Assembly (NCBI RefSeq): GCF_022581195.2
Contig: NC_061452.1
Coordinates: 2,859,501 to 2,923,500 of the forward strand
DNA: 64,000 nucleotides
From: Helicoverpa zea
Taxonomy: Eukaryota > Arthropoda > Insecta > Lepidoptera > Noctuidae
Reading direction: 5' to 3'
This document shows, in pieces, positions 43,701-54,394 of the stretch. The notes beneath the pieces are model-generated. The model was not told where the DNA came from. It did no database searches and saw only the letters and a program-made list of their open reading frames with translations. The translations under genes were made by a program, and so were the position numbers. Each line of letters begins with the position of its first letter. Positions within the stretch are counted from its first letter, which is position 1.

Positions 43701-45385
43701 CCTGCACTTAGGTTAAGACGGCCCTGCATGAGACTAATACATTACAGCATGTAATGTAGACAACCCGGACAGCGGATTCTTAGTAACAGGGTCCCGCTTC
43801 CTCGTTTTGGGTACGGATAAAGAGTAAATAAAGAATAGAGAGCGAGCGTTGCGAGCACGAATTCTTCAGCAAAACTACTCTACCTGTAACTATGTAGGTA
43901 TCTACCTGTTCACTCGAAATAAAAATTATCTTATACTTATAACAAAAACATAAAACATCGTGTTTAACCATTTCAATTATTGGTCCTCTTAGGTCCTGAA
44001 CCAGGCCCAGGGGGGGGTCATGACCTTGTGACCTACCCCCTGGATCCGCCGTTGCTTTTTCCATTAGGATTCTATCTGCGTATTACAGACTCAATCAGAC
44101 CTGAAGCATTTGGTTGTCAATAGGTACGCGATATGATAGATGGAGTAGGTAATAGAACTAGCGAATCGTAGGCGAATTCAAATCTTCCTGACCTTTTGAT
44201 ATCTGATGATAATATAGTTCAATAACTACCTATACATTGTAAGTATGGCAGGCCCTGATTATACTAGCTTTCCCTGCGGTTCCATCCAAGGTCCGATTGA
44301 ACCACTTTCCGCCCCCGTGTTAAAACTGGCCAATGTCTATTGCCAAATAATTTAGAGCTATCATTCTACTCTCAGTCTACTGTCTACGGCTCAGTGGTTT
44401 TGGAGTTAAAGTGCGACTGACAAACAAACTTACTTTCCCATTTAGTATCAGTAAGGATGATTGTTTTGACTGATATTGCGTAAATTAACTATCTAGGTCT
44501 TAGTCTCGCTATCTTTTGTAGTAAGATAAGAGAAACATAGTTGCCGGTAATCAAGCGTAAACATTGCATTGTTTTGTTGGCACTATTGATTCAATAAAGG
44601 TTGAGGAAAATTAGGTCTTATTGTGATGTATTTCCTAATATCTGTTTGTTTGTTAAAAGGCAACTATCTTATTGGCACAGTTAGCTTTCTATTGTTTGCT
44701 AAAGCCTGAACCTCGCGTAGATTATATTGCTAATTTTACTATTATTTCCGTTTACACAGGTGCAAAAAATTAAGTTATTTTATTAATATGTACCTAGTCA
44801 TTAGCGTCGTGACACAGTTAAGCAGTGATTGTATAACTAATTTAATGAGACCTCATATTAATTACTGACTACAATATGATAGGTATCCATTACCTAATTG
44901 GAATACTATTACTCGTATAATTTCGCAAAAAAATAATTAGAAGGTAGAATCTCTATTACAAATTGTGACTTTTACAATAGACTGGTTATGTCGGTACTAT
45001 ATTATGAAATATTTATAAAGATAGAAATATATGTGCAAATAAGTAACACTAGTACCTAGCATGCGAGCGGAAAGTAGCCATGTAAAAGTATATAATAATC
45101 TTATTTACCAAACTGTTTATCTTAGCTAGTAAATGTTATGATTCGTCATATCTAAATAGGTATTAGTATGGCACAGTTACAATTATAAGTGGCTTTTCTA
45201 CAACTTTCCTTATTTTAGACTTTAGTCAATCGGGTATCCTTAGTAAAAATAGGGTCTCCACTAAACGTTATATGAATGAGATAAAATATAAAACTTCTGT
45301 AAATTAATTAACAGAAATAAATAATGTTTAGAATTTTTCCTTTATAATAACTCACACTACTACTGGCTTTCTGCTTGGGCGACAT
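31648..45385 (-). CDS. Rab32: Rab32/Rab38-family small GTPase (lightoid orthologue), complete short form
   Basis: Five exons join in phase: 45385-45356, 41274-41061, 36440-36259, 35885-35742, 31773-31648. They total 696 bases, 231 residues. The GTPase motifs are P-loop GELGTGKT (30-37), switch I region HYRATIGVDF, G3 WDIAGQ (78-83), NKCD (141-144) and ETSAK (171-175). IAGQERFGNMTRVYY, with Ile where most Rabs have Thr, is the Rab32/38 hallmark. The C-terminus is CSC, a double-geranylgeranylation signal for membrane attachment. Rab32 directs cargo to lysosome-related organelles such as pigment granules; in Drosophila the orthologue is the eye-colour gene lightoid. Nothing is broken. Introns hold three large hAT-like elements. 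A longer form may start from exons at 58-59 kb. Confidence 0.95.
32203..33846 (-). mobile_element. 1644-bp hAT-like non-autonomous element, copy A (Rab32 intron 4)
   Basis: Flanked by a perfect 8-bp duplication GGTTGTCT (32195-32202 and 33847-33854). The ends are CAACGGCGGATCCAG and the complement of CAAGGGCGGATCCAG. CA-starting short TIRs with an 8-bp duplication indicate the hAT superfamily. No transposase frame is present. About eight GC-rich near-mirror motifs of the GCGAGCGAAGCGAGCGC type are scattered inside. The short open frames in it (for example 33432-33629) are by-products of this repeat; identical frames recur in the other two copies. Confidence 0.88.
33855..35741. other. Rab32 intron 4, remainder
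   Basis: AT-rich DNA with no exon or clear repeat. Confidence 0.6.
35742..35885 (-). CDS. Rab32: Rab32 exon 4
   Basis: 48 codons: CDQQKEGIVNSQAKMEEYC and GWFETSAKENINIEEA (the G5 motif). Confidence 0.95.
36259..36440 (-). CDS. Rab32: Rab32 exon 3
   Basis: 60 codons and two bases: QERFGNMTRVYYKEAVGAFI through LLANK. Switch II and the G4 motif are split at the 3' junction. Confidence 0.95.
36441..37131. other. Rab32 intron 2, 3' part
   Basis: A 72-codon open frame (36643-36861, +) is antisense to the gene and has no recognisable domain. Nothing else was seen. Confidence 0.5.
37132..37321 (-). mobile_element. Short non-autonomous Helitron in a Rab32 intron
   Basis: Same subfamily as 24548-24750: on the minus strand it starts TCTATACTAATATTATAAAG and ends CTAG after a GC hairpin, inserted between A and T. 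Confidence 0.78.
38520..39515. repeat. 147-bp satellite array inside the hAT-like element
   Basis: Seven units of about 147 bp. A GCCCAGTAGTGGGAGTG-type landmark occurs near 38530, 38678, 38825, 38972, 39126, 39275 and 39420. Each unit also carries GAAATCGGTCCCAGGGGTCC and AAAACCGGTTC. One unit has an extra CTCTTAA repeat. Confidence 0.88.
39540..40170 (-). repeat. Dispersed repeat ending in CCGACTTCC
   Basis: On the minus strand it starts near TTAACCGACTTCCAAAAATG and carries a block related to the unit near 46850-47200 (direct similarity around GAGTTCCC and ACTACCTCAT). It is nested in the 3188-bp hAT-like element. Confidence 0.5.
40762..41060. other. Rab32 intron 2, 5' part
   Basis: No feature recognised. 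Confidence 0.5.
41061..41274 (-). CDS. Rab32: Rab32 exon 2 (P-loop, switch I, G3)
   Basis: 71 codons and one base. It starts SHASPSAERREHLYKILVIG in phase 0, so any upstream exon ending on a whole codon can precede it. Acceptor CTTTCAG, donor GTGAGT. Confidence 0.95.
41275..42402. other. Rab32 intron 1, 3' part
   Basis: AT-rich; no exon or clear repeat. Confidence 0.6.
42411..44054 (+). mobile_element. 1644-bp hAT-like non-autonomous element, copy B (Rab32 intron 1)
   Basis: Exactly the same length as copy A and nearly identical, but in opposite orientation. Perfect 8-bp duplication CTTTTTCC at 42403-42410 and 44055-44062. Confidence 0.9.
44063..45355. other. Rab32 intron 1, 5' part
   Basis: AT-rich; no exon or clear repeat. 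Confidence 0.55.
45356..45385 (-). CDS. Rab32: Rab32 exon 1 (short form)
   Basis: Ten codons, MSPKQKASSS, ending on a whole codon before the donor GTGAGT. The context GAAGATGTC is weak but acceptable. Phase 0 fits exon 2. Confidence 0.8.
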
Positions 45386-45975
45386 CTTCAATCAATAAGA
45401 AATCCTCTGGACACGCAAGTCGTCAAGAAACACAGAAGTAAGTCCAAAATAATGAATCACACAACCGATACAGAATATTCTCGATTTCGTTATGTTTATA
45501 ACACATCTCACTTTGAATAATTAACTGTCTTCACTCATCCTCCATTTATAATATTAATAAAAACTTTTAATTTATAATTTCTAAAGTCGAATAAAAAAAT
45601 GGGAAGATTGCCGCGTCTTCAATTTGAATTTGGAACGCTAATAAACAATTGTTTTTTTTTTTATCAGACCACGGACCTAATCGTTCAGCTTTCGAATACA
45701 AACTATGGAGTCGGTCCGATGACCAGCAATTTATGAAGTCGCGTCGAGTGGCTGATACCGCTTATCGGCCACCTGATAACGACAAGTATTTGTCATTTGC
45801 ACTCCTTGGCCAGTAACCGATCCGATATTTGTGTCGATGTGATAAATAAATTGCCTTTTTTTATTTTCCGGTTTTTTTCCCTTGACCTGACAAGGACATT
45901 TCTGTCGTTCTACATTTTATAGATTCCTTAAAATAGACTAATCATTTAGTATGTGAACTTGTAAAAATATTGCTA

Positions 45976-46125
45976 CTAGGAGTTTTTTGCGCCACTTCTT
46001 CCCAACACATAGAAAGTGGTGAAGGGTTTTAGGGACGTCTTTGTGTCTTTTTGACGCTCAAAAAGTGCTGATTTTCAGCCTAGTTTGATAATCGACATGA
46101 ATTTAATATTTGGTGACTTTGATTT
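45976..46125 (+). repeat. Orphan LINE 3' end
   Basis: Matches the 3' UTR of the two Jockey-type LINEs: CACTTCTTCCCAACACATAG, AAAGTGGTGAAGGG and AAAAGTGCTGATTTTCAGCC. No coding part. Confidence 0.7.
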
Positions 46126-46487
46126 AAAAATAAATCTAGTTACTAGGTCGAATTCTATAAAAATATGATCACTTGATATTTCCCCAGATACAAATACAGG
46201 TGTTATGATTTAAAATATTGTCTAGATAGGTAAATGTCAAATGTCTGTGTTATATCATACAGATGATATAATCAAGATAAATAGATATTGATAAAATATA
46301 TCACTGATTGTAATCATTTTATCAGCATTTATAAAAGAGATCCTTGTTGTATCTGACTAGACGACTTATCTTTATAGAAATCTTTCTTCACAATAATAAT
46401 ATGCAAATCATAAAATATGTAATAGTATACCGATTGAATTGAGATTCATCTATTTTACACGCTTTTTATTAGCTTCACCTGTATGTT

Positions 46488-47370
46488 TGTAACCGACTTC
46501 TTTGGGCGCGATTTTGACCCACTTGAAACGGCCAGATTTCGTTCAAACTTTGTAGATTTATTGAGGACCGATGACAATACAATAATTTGATAAAATAATT
46601 CCATTTTTAACCGACTTCCCAAAAAGGAGGAGGTTACACATAAACATCGATTACTCCGAGGTTTATAGACCGATTTACGTGATTCTTTTTTTGTTCGACT
46701 CGAAATAGCTGCCAGTTGGTCCCATAGTCATCAGGTCAGGATCTGATGATGGAAACCCTGAGAAATCGAGGGCAACCTTCAAAAGTTGTAGGCATACATA
46801 GGGTAAAAACTTGACACTCAGGTGTACGCCTAAAAGCACTATTCAACTGTGAAGATTTGGAGCTGACTTGATGATGGAGACCAGAGAGGGTCGAGGGAAT
46901 TCGACAACTGAATATGTAAACTACCTCGTGTTTGGGCTTAAATTATTTGTATTGACAAGACCTTTGCAACAGTGAAGGTTTGGAGCTGACCTGATGATGG
47001 AGACCAGAGAAAGTCGAGGGAACTCGACAACTGAATATGTAAACTACCTCGTATTTGGGCTTAAATTATTAGTATTGACAAGACCTATGCAACAGTGAAG
47101 GTTTGGAGCTGACCTGATGATGGAGACCAGAGAAAGTCGAGGGAACTCGATAATTGAATATGTAAAATACCTCGTTTGGACTTGTATGGATAGTGACAAC
47201 TATTCATATCACTGTAAAGCTTTAAATAAATAACCTTTTTACAAAAAAATTAAACCGACTTCCCAAAATACTAAAAAGCAAAAAAAAAAACTAATTTTAG
47301 GTGCATCGGCCTAGAAGTCGGTGGCAAAATTAACTTAGTAACATCCATTAGACACCGACTTCTAGGCTTT
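46488..47370. repeat. Dispersed CCGACTTC repeat with an internal 123-bp tandem array
   Basis: Bounded by CCGACTTCT-type sequences, with an inner start at about 46610 (AACCGACTTCCCAAAAAGGA). Three units of about 123 bp start near 46851, 46974 and 47097; each contains GGAGCTGACCTGATGATGGA and CTACCTCGTATTTGGGCTTA. A 14-bp inverted pair CCTAGAAGTCGGTG / CACCGACTTCTAGG closes the right side (47310-47367). Confidence 0.7.
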
Positions 47371-49537
47371 TCAATTTGCAAAATATGATTTTTGTTAATT
47401 GATATAATTTTCATCTATAGTCGATAAGGTAAGAAAATTAATTAAAATTTTCTAGATTTTTTCTCTACAGTCGATAAGGCAGGACTCGATGTTAATTTTT
47501 ATTTCCAATAATTATCTTTAGCAGTTTTCTGTAATATTGACAAATTTTTGTATACTAAAGAGAATTTTAATTCTACAAAACAAATAATAGTTTTAAAACA
47601 AACTAAAAAGTAGAAAATAAATAATAGTTTTAAAAAAACACGCTTTTTATAGAAAAACGAACCAAAAAATAGAAAATAAATTTTAATGAATTTAAATTAA
47701 GAAAACAGTGTTCAAAATTTCAATGAATATAAATTAATAATAGTGTGAATACAAAAAAAAATATTTAAAAAAAGCGTGGGGTGCATGGTGTCAATAGTTA
47801 TAAATATTTTATTTATTTTTAGAATGTACCTATTAAAGACCGTCATTCTTATTCTTTTTAAAGTAGAATTCAGTTGCCATAATTGTTTTACAGTAAAAAA
47901 AAAATATCTTCTGGCCCAAGCACTCAAAAGAGCTATGTTACAAAGATCCTGATACACATCTAGATATCATTTTCTATGAATTCTCCGAGATATTGGTGCA
48001 GTCACATATTGTCAGCGAATGCACATTGCACAACCGTTGGAACCGCGACGCGGCCGCGGTAAGTCTAGCCAGGGTATAGAGTTACGTACACGCATCAACG
48101 ACGACCTCCGACCGACTGGCACTGGCATGCCACAGGGAATGGCATATCAATATGGCATTATGACAGTTTGAGGTTTAGGGTTAGAAGTTGAGTGAAAACT
48201 TTTTGCTAAAGCTTAGGTTTGGTAGAGCTACTTCCGACTCGAGTTGTTTTAAGAAATAGCTACTTTCACATCCATTATTGGAAAGTCTTTAAAATTATGA
48301 GGTAATTGCAATTTTGGCATTTTTTTAATTTGTAAGTAATTTTAATTTCTTAGTTATGCAACATTTGTAACTAATAGTTGGTAGTTAGTAGTTGGTACCA
48401 TTAACTAATAATTCCAAGCCACATTCCTATCAAATTCTGTAATCCGTCATGAATCATCAAAATCCATTACGAAATCATTAATTTTCGTACCTAATTCTAA
48501 ATTGATATTAGTGTAAGTAGTACTTACACTAATACTACACTATACTACCTAAGAATACCTACATAATTTTTAAAAATAAAATAAAAGTGAAAGTCGTAAA
48601 GGAAGTGTTGACAAACTATCGTAATCCCTAAAAACATCACTTCCTGCTAACACATATCGATTTCAGGAAGCCATATTACGGTGCTAATTGAACCATCAAA
48701 ATTATCAAAACCATTAAACTATATTTCCACCTCATGGATAAGGTTTCACTGTGACCCACTGCACTATGGTATAATTTGGGTTTTTGTAGTGGCAACATTT
48801 AAAAGTAATACATTCGAATACAGATTTTTTTTTTTTTAATTGCGCCATTAAATATATTTCAGAAATATTAAGTCTTATGAAAAGGAACCAACCTACCTAA
48901 CATCTATAGAAAGAGAAAGAGGCAATGAAGAGGAAACATTATTTCTGGTCATGTACCCTAAAGGCTGAAACTGTTAAACCGATAATAAGAAAATTCCTTT
49001 CATACTGTTCAGTTTGAAAGCTCTATTACCGAGTTAAAGGTCAAATCAGGTGATTTCAAATGTTAGCTAACAGAATTTTACCGAAAGGTACGCAAGAAAG
49101 TCTTGTTGTCCCGGAAGTATTCGAGACGCATGATTTATATACTTTTTTACGTAAGACAACCAAAATAACATCTCGTCACCCACAAATCTAAAATTAATTC
49201 AAAAGATAAAATTAGCATTAAAAGTAAATAATATAGAGATACATATGCAGTTAACATTTGACAGCTGCAGTAAAGACGTATAATCCTACACTGTTATGAT
49301 GTAGTTTTATCGAAATAAAAAATAAACGTATATTCAAGTTGTTGTCTACATTCGGAAAACTCCCCTACCATATGGTTCTGCCGTTGTCTTAGAAAAAATA
49401 TGGCTGGTTCATAATTATTTGACGTACACGGATAAGATTATTTTTCTAACCAGCTTGTATTCACTCGTTTACATTGGTCTAATCTGGAGTATATTCAGAA
49501 AAAAATAAACGGGTTCAGATCCTTTCATAAGAATCTA
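47371..49537. other. Non-coding DNA between Rab32 exon 1 (short form) and a hAT MITE
   Basis: Mostly AT-rich. A short GC-rich patch at 48020-48150 (NotI-like GCGGCCGC, followed by GGTAAGT) stands out and could be a small non-coding exon or promoter, but nothing confirms it. A 27-bp hairpin with 12-bp arms lies at 48507-48533. Confidence 0.4.
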
Positions 49538-49545
49538 CTTACATC

Positions 49546-49839
49546 TAGGGCTGCCATCCGTCCGGGTTTCCCCGGATTTGTCCTCGTTTGGAGGCCGTCC
49601 GGGGGGCGTCCGGGCGGGGTTTCAAGAAGTGTCCGGGGAAAACACACCGGGGACACTTTTCATGTGAGGAAGCACCTCATTGGATTTAAGTATATGTTAA
49701 TAGTAAATGGATTACAAATTAGGTATTATTTTGTTTAAAAAAAATCGTACTCGTTCGGGGAAAAAATGCGATTTACGCCAAATGTCCGGGTTTTTTATAT
49801 GTTTGTCCGGGTTTGGCGAAATTCGAGATGGCAGCCCTA
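49546..49839. mobile_element. 294-bp hAT MITE
   Basis: Perfect 8-bp duplication CTTACATC (49538-49545 and 49840-49847) and 13-bp inverted ends TAGGGCTGCCATC. GTCCGGG-type motifs are repeated near both ends, as expected for transposase-binding subterminal repeats. Confidence 0.9.
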
Positions 49840-49847
49840 CTTACATC

Positions 49848-51027
49848 TAACTTGGGAACGATTAAACTGAACGAATGTTGTTTTTAATTTTTTTGCCAAA
49901 GTTATAAGTTGTTTGCAATTTAACCTGAAACAATTTATGGTGACGTGACTTACAGAATGCTATCACAAAACAAGTGAACTACTATCCTACTGAAAAAACA
50001 TTATCAATTGAAAAAAATACAGCACTTAACTGTATAACACGAACATCAGACATTGCCGATGTATAAAATGTCAACGAACATTTTAGCCTCTGAAGATAAA
50101 TTCTCATAAAAACACAACACTCCTTACTGTAGGCAGTTGGGTAACAAGACGAGACATTCATTCAAATAACTTAGCGACCAATTATGTTAATTTTACAAAG
50201 GCTTGTTGAAGATTTTCTGGAATTATTTTGTGTGGGAACAGATTACCTATTTCCGTTGTAAAAGATGCAAGATTTTTATCAAATAACAGTAAGTTTCATT
50301 GATAGTGTGGTAATGGACTACTAAGCATGGAATTATGCATGTTGCGGGACCCTACAAATATTTACTAAAATAAAACCGCGTAGGTATATGATGTATAGTC
50401 GGTGACACCAAAGGTTGACCCACTTGTCACGGAAAACAATTAAGCAGTAGGTACTTATAATGCAATTCGGTTAAAATATTTAAAAAGATTGAATAAACTA
50501 TTGCATTTATCATCGACAACTTATTAGGATAATACTAAGTACTGTGGATTGCGAACATTCAGTTAGGGGTAGTAAACTACAAAATTGCGGAAGTATGAAA
50601 GAGTATGAAATATATTCAGGACTGTACACCATTGCAATCAAAACCTTGTTAATTTTAACTTGTGCGGTAATTGAATAGAGAATACAGGAGTACTTAGCCC
50701 AAAATTAAAATCTTTGGTAGGTACTATTACATATTTTTTCATATAAACTAAAGTTTAATAATGGTTGTGAGACTTAATACCCAGTTCTAGACTTGGAATG
50801 CGTTACATACTAACAACTAACATTATTACAAATTACTCCATTAAGAAACTCGATCAGAAAATGTCAACACGGTGTCACATATGAAATAATAAACACTAAT
50901 CAAAATTATTAAACTTGAAGAAATATGACTTTTAAATAACAAACACAAGGAAATAAATAGAATTGATGTGAATATCAAATTCAGAAAATAAGGAAAATGT
51001 ATTGAAATAAAAGTTTTTGTTTCAATG
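49848..51027. other. Non-coding AT-rich DNA
   Basis: No exon or repeat recognised. Confidence 0.5.
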
Positions 51028-51140
51028 TAGGAAGTGGTAAAGGGTGGAGGCTGTCTTTTGCCACGACGCGACGTGACAATCGAAAAGTGCTGACTCATCA
51101 GCCTAATTTTAATAAACGTTTTTGAGTTTAAGTTTTGTTT
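51028..51140 (+). repeat. Orphan LINE 3' end
   Basis: GGAAGTGGTAAAGGGTGGAG, then AAAAGTGCTGAC...CAGCCTAATTTTAATAAA and a T/G-rich tail, as in the LINE 3' UTRs at 22.6 and 29.2 kb. Confidence 0.7.
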
Positions 51141-51632
51141 TGAAGTAGGCATATATCAGCCAAAAGTAAGAGTTCATTTTAATCCGATTGAAAAAATTCC
51201 TTTAGATTGTATGGAACGTGAATGAAACCGAGGAAACAGTTAACAGGTACCTAACATAAATATGCTAATGAGCATTAAAAAGGTTTGACTTTTGTAGATA
51301 ACAGGTTGAACAATAAAATGATTGTGTAACAATCCTGTTCGTTACCTTAATGTTATATTATTAACATTTCCACTACTATGTCAATTCATTATTACTAAGC
51401 ATTTTTCAATAGAAAGTTCATTCAAAATAAGTCGTTAACATTTTTGTTATTTTGACAATAACTAGGTTCTATTGCACTAAGCCTCATGTTTTTAATGGAA
51501 TTATATTCAAGAGTTTGAATGTGATGAAATCTTTCAATATAGGTAGTTTCTGTATCTATTTATTCCCACACTATTGTACTGCAAAAATCTACTTCATTCC
51601 TAACAAATTATAGCTATTAAATTCTTGACCGT

Positions 51633-51793
51633 TATTTGAAGCTTACTAGTTTGAGATAGGCACCTACGTGTTTTCCGCTTTTATCTCCGTCCTTTTCTAC
51701 CCCATATCTTGCATCTCTCTCGCACACCGACCAGTTTCACTCCCCACCAGGCAGGAGGCGACGAGTGTTCTCGGCGGCCACAGTTCGTCATTG
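51633..51793 (+). repeat. Left inverted terminal repeat of the DIRS-like element
   Basis: Runs from TATTTGAAGCTTACTAG to CAGTTCGTCATTG and is the reverse complement of 56713-56873. A donor-like ACACAGGTGAGT follows at about 51881 and an acceptor-like TTTTCAG at about 52030, suggesting a leader intron. Confidence 0.85.
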
Positions 51794-52272
51794 GCGTCTT
51801 GTTTTCCGCCCGAGAAGGTTGTCTAACCAACCGCTGTAGTATTTCGTTGAAAAATAAACTCAGTGCTCTCGCAGAACACAGGTGAGTTTATAATATTTTA
51901 TACAATTTGTTAACGGTTTTACCGTTCGATATTCGATTTTGCGAAATCAAGTGTTAATATTTTGTACATCTACCCCTTTTTTGTCACGAGTTTCTTCCGT
52001 GTACTTTTTTTTCAGTAATTTGTTTTCAGAATGAGTGACTTATAAAGCAAATACAGATGCGGTAAATAATAAAGCTACCACAGCCCGTGCACGTGACTAT
52101 GGAAAAGAAAGCAAGCCCGAAGTTCCTAAGGCACCTGTGGCCCTAGTTCAATCCTGCAAGGCGTTCAACGGTTTGACAAAAAAGAATGGTGTGAGGTGCG
52201 GTCCAACCAGCATCTCCTTAGTTCGGACTGATCACTACCGCACTTGAAGAGGGCTGATGGTGTCAAGAAAGC

Positions 52273-52668
52273 TTTTCGGCCTTGAAAGACTTGGTACGCT
52301 CCCCTCGGACTACCAGTAAGTCTGTTAGCCACCTCCCATGGGGGTCGGCTCATTATCACGGCGTGTGATGGTTTTCGGCCTTGAAAGACTTGGTACGCTC
52401 CCCTCGGACTGCCAGTAAGTCTGTTAGCCACCCCCCGTAGGGGTCGGCTCATTATCTCGGCGTGTGATGCTTTTCGGCCTTGAAAGACTTGGTACGCTCC
52501 CCTCGGACTGCCAGTAAGTCTGTTAGCCACCCCCCGTAGGGGTCGGCTCATTATCTCGGCGTGTGATGCTTTTCGGCCTTGAAAGACTTGGTACGCTCCG
52601 CCTAGGACTGCCAGTAAGTATGTTAGCCACCCCCCACAGGGGTTGGCTCATTTTCACGGACCCGCGCA
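52273..52668 (+). repeat. 99-bp tandem array in the DIRS-like element
   Basis: Four units starting TTTTCGGCCTTGAAAGAC at 52273, 52372, 52471 and 52570, spaced exactly 99 bp. A multiple of three keeps frames open through the array on both strands. Confidence 0.9.
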
Positions 52669-52930
52669 GGGTACCAATCTTGCATGTTGCGAGACGCAGC
52701 ATCATTACAAAGTGGGGACCAGTAAGTATACTAGCCACCCCCCACAGGGGTCGTTTCATTATCACGGACCCGCGCAGGGTACCAATCTTGCATTTTGCGA
52801 GTCGCAGCATCATTACAAAGCAGGGACCAGTAAGTATACTAGCCACCCCCCGCAGGGGTCGGCTCATTATCACGGACCCTCGCAGGGTACCAATCATGCA
52901 TGTTGCGGGTCGTACCATCATTGCAATCTA
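52655..52930 (+). repeat. 108-bp tandem array in the DIRS-like element
   Basis: About 2.5-3 units with CACGGACCC landmarks at 52655, 52763 and 52871 (108 bp spacing, again a multiple of three). They share the CCCCGCAGGGGTCGGCTC block with the 99-bp units. Confidence 0.85.
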
Positions 52931-53167
52931 CCCTCGCAGGGTGGCTTTTTGGATCGACTTTCGAAGAGTCGCCATTATAACCTTCCCTCGAAGGGAAATG
53001 GTAATCACACTCACGCTGAATGGCGTGTGACGCAAAACTCTAAAAGCTCCCTTGGGATATCACGAGTAAATTACAATAGGAACCATGTCCAACAGAGGAA
53101 ACAGAAAGCGTCCAGGACCGCAGGCGGACTTTGATGCGTCCAACAAGGCACGTAAGTTATGACTTTC

Positions 53168-53820
53168 CAGGCGGGTTGCCTAACATTATATCAAGACCAA
53201 TGGAAAGAAATGGGAGCTCCGCCTTTCTTGTCAAAAATAATAACTGGGTATCGCATACCATTGGCCAAGAGCCACCTTTGATAGATAATGCCAGATTTGA
53301 CCAGAGAGTCCAAAGAGATGGATGTCGTCATATCCCAAATGATAAAACAAAAAGTTCTATTGATAGCTGCAAATTCTGCCAGCTTTCTTTCCAATATGTT
53401 TCTTGTGCCCAAAAGGCGACGGAAAGAACCGTCCAATACTCAATCTCAAGGTTCTCAACAAGTTCATAATTACGGAACCCTTCAGTTTAATAAATGTTTT
53501 TCGGGTGCTAGAGTTTCTTCAGAAAAACGAATGGCTGTGCAAGTGGATCTCGCCCAGGCTTACTTCTACCTTCCGGTAGCCGGAGGTCACAGACATGTTC
53601 TTCGACTAGTATACAGAAGAAGACTGCTTCAGATTACGTGCCTACCATTTGGCTTAAGCACGGCACCCAAGACCTTCGCCACAGTGACCAATTTGGGTGG
53701 CTCAAACTTTGAAAACTCAAGGGTTACTTATAATTGTGTATCTCGATTTTCTGGTGGCTCACCAAGATATATTTGCCTACTTTGGGATCATTTGCACCAC
53801 GTTTTGGATGGCAAGTGAAT
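53168..53820 (+). pseudogene. DIRS-type reverse transcriptase remnant
   Basis: Fragments in more than one frame: SSAFLVKNNN and LPNIISRPMERNG (template-binding start), then from 53288 LTRESKEMDVVIS, MFLVPKRR, MAVQVDLAQAYFYLPV (first catalytic Asp) and LQITCLPFGLSTAPKTF, the characteristic CLPFGL-x-xAP motif of DIRS RTs. The YxDD-like motif region is disrupted after 53680. Not functional. Confidence 0.75.
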
Positions 53821-54394
53821 AAATCGCAAGCATTATCAACAAGATAATGACAAAACGCACTACGTGACAAACAGCACGACAAACTTAGAAGACCTGCATA
53901 GCTTGATAGGACTTTTAAACTTCGCAAGTTTTCGTTGTTCCATACGGCAGACTGCATTACCGGGCTCTCCTCACTTTCCTCAATGCAGTGTTGAACAGCA
54001 ATCTATACCTACCCTATTCATGGAACCGTGAGCCAAACGGTGAACAAACCATAAAAAGGGTTCTTATAAGTCACGATTGAAGTAATGATCATATTTTATA
54101 AAAATAACTACGAAAGTAATATACTGACAACATTAGAAATGATATTTTAGAACGATGTCTGTGGAACTTATGCAATCTTTTCAAACTTATTTGAAATCAA
54201 ATATGTATAATAAAGGCCGTAAATTATTTTCTTAATTTTAATGAAATATGTAGTAAATCGTTTACATGTAAAATGAACCTAGAAGTCTTGACTGTCATAC
54301 ATAGAACCCTACTTAATTGAAGACCACGATACTAAGAACATTTTACATAAAAATGTGACGTTTTTGTCATCGGTCGGGTTATACCCACCATTTT

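Noticed and set aside
48020..48150. Promoter or non-coding exon in a GC-rich patch
   Set aside because: Only composition and one donor-like site support it; not enough to call a feature.
52273..52930. Possible CRISPR-like array
   Set aside because: Units are contiguous tandem repeats without unique spacers, inside a retrotransposon of a eukaryotic genome.
52165..53134. Several long overlapping frames on both strands
   Set aside because: The 99- and 108-bp units keep frames open on both strands; none shows an independent domain.
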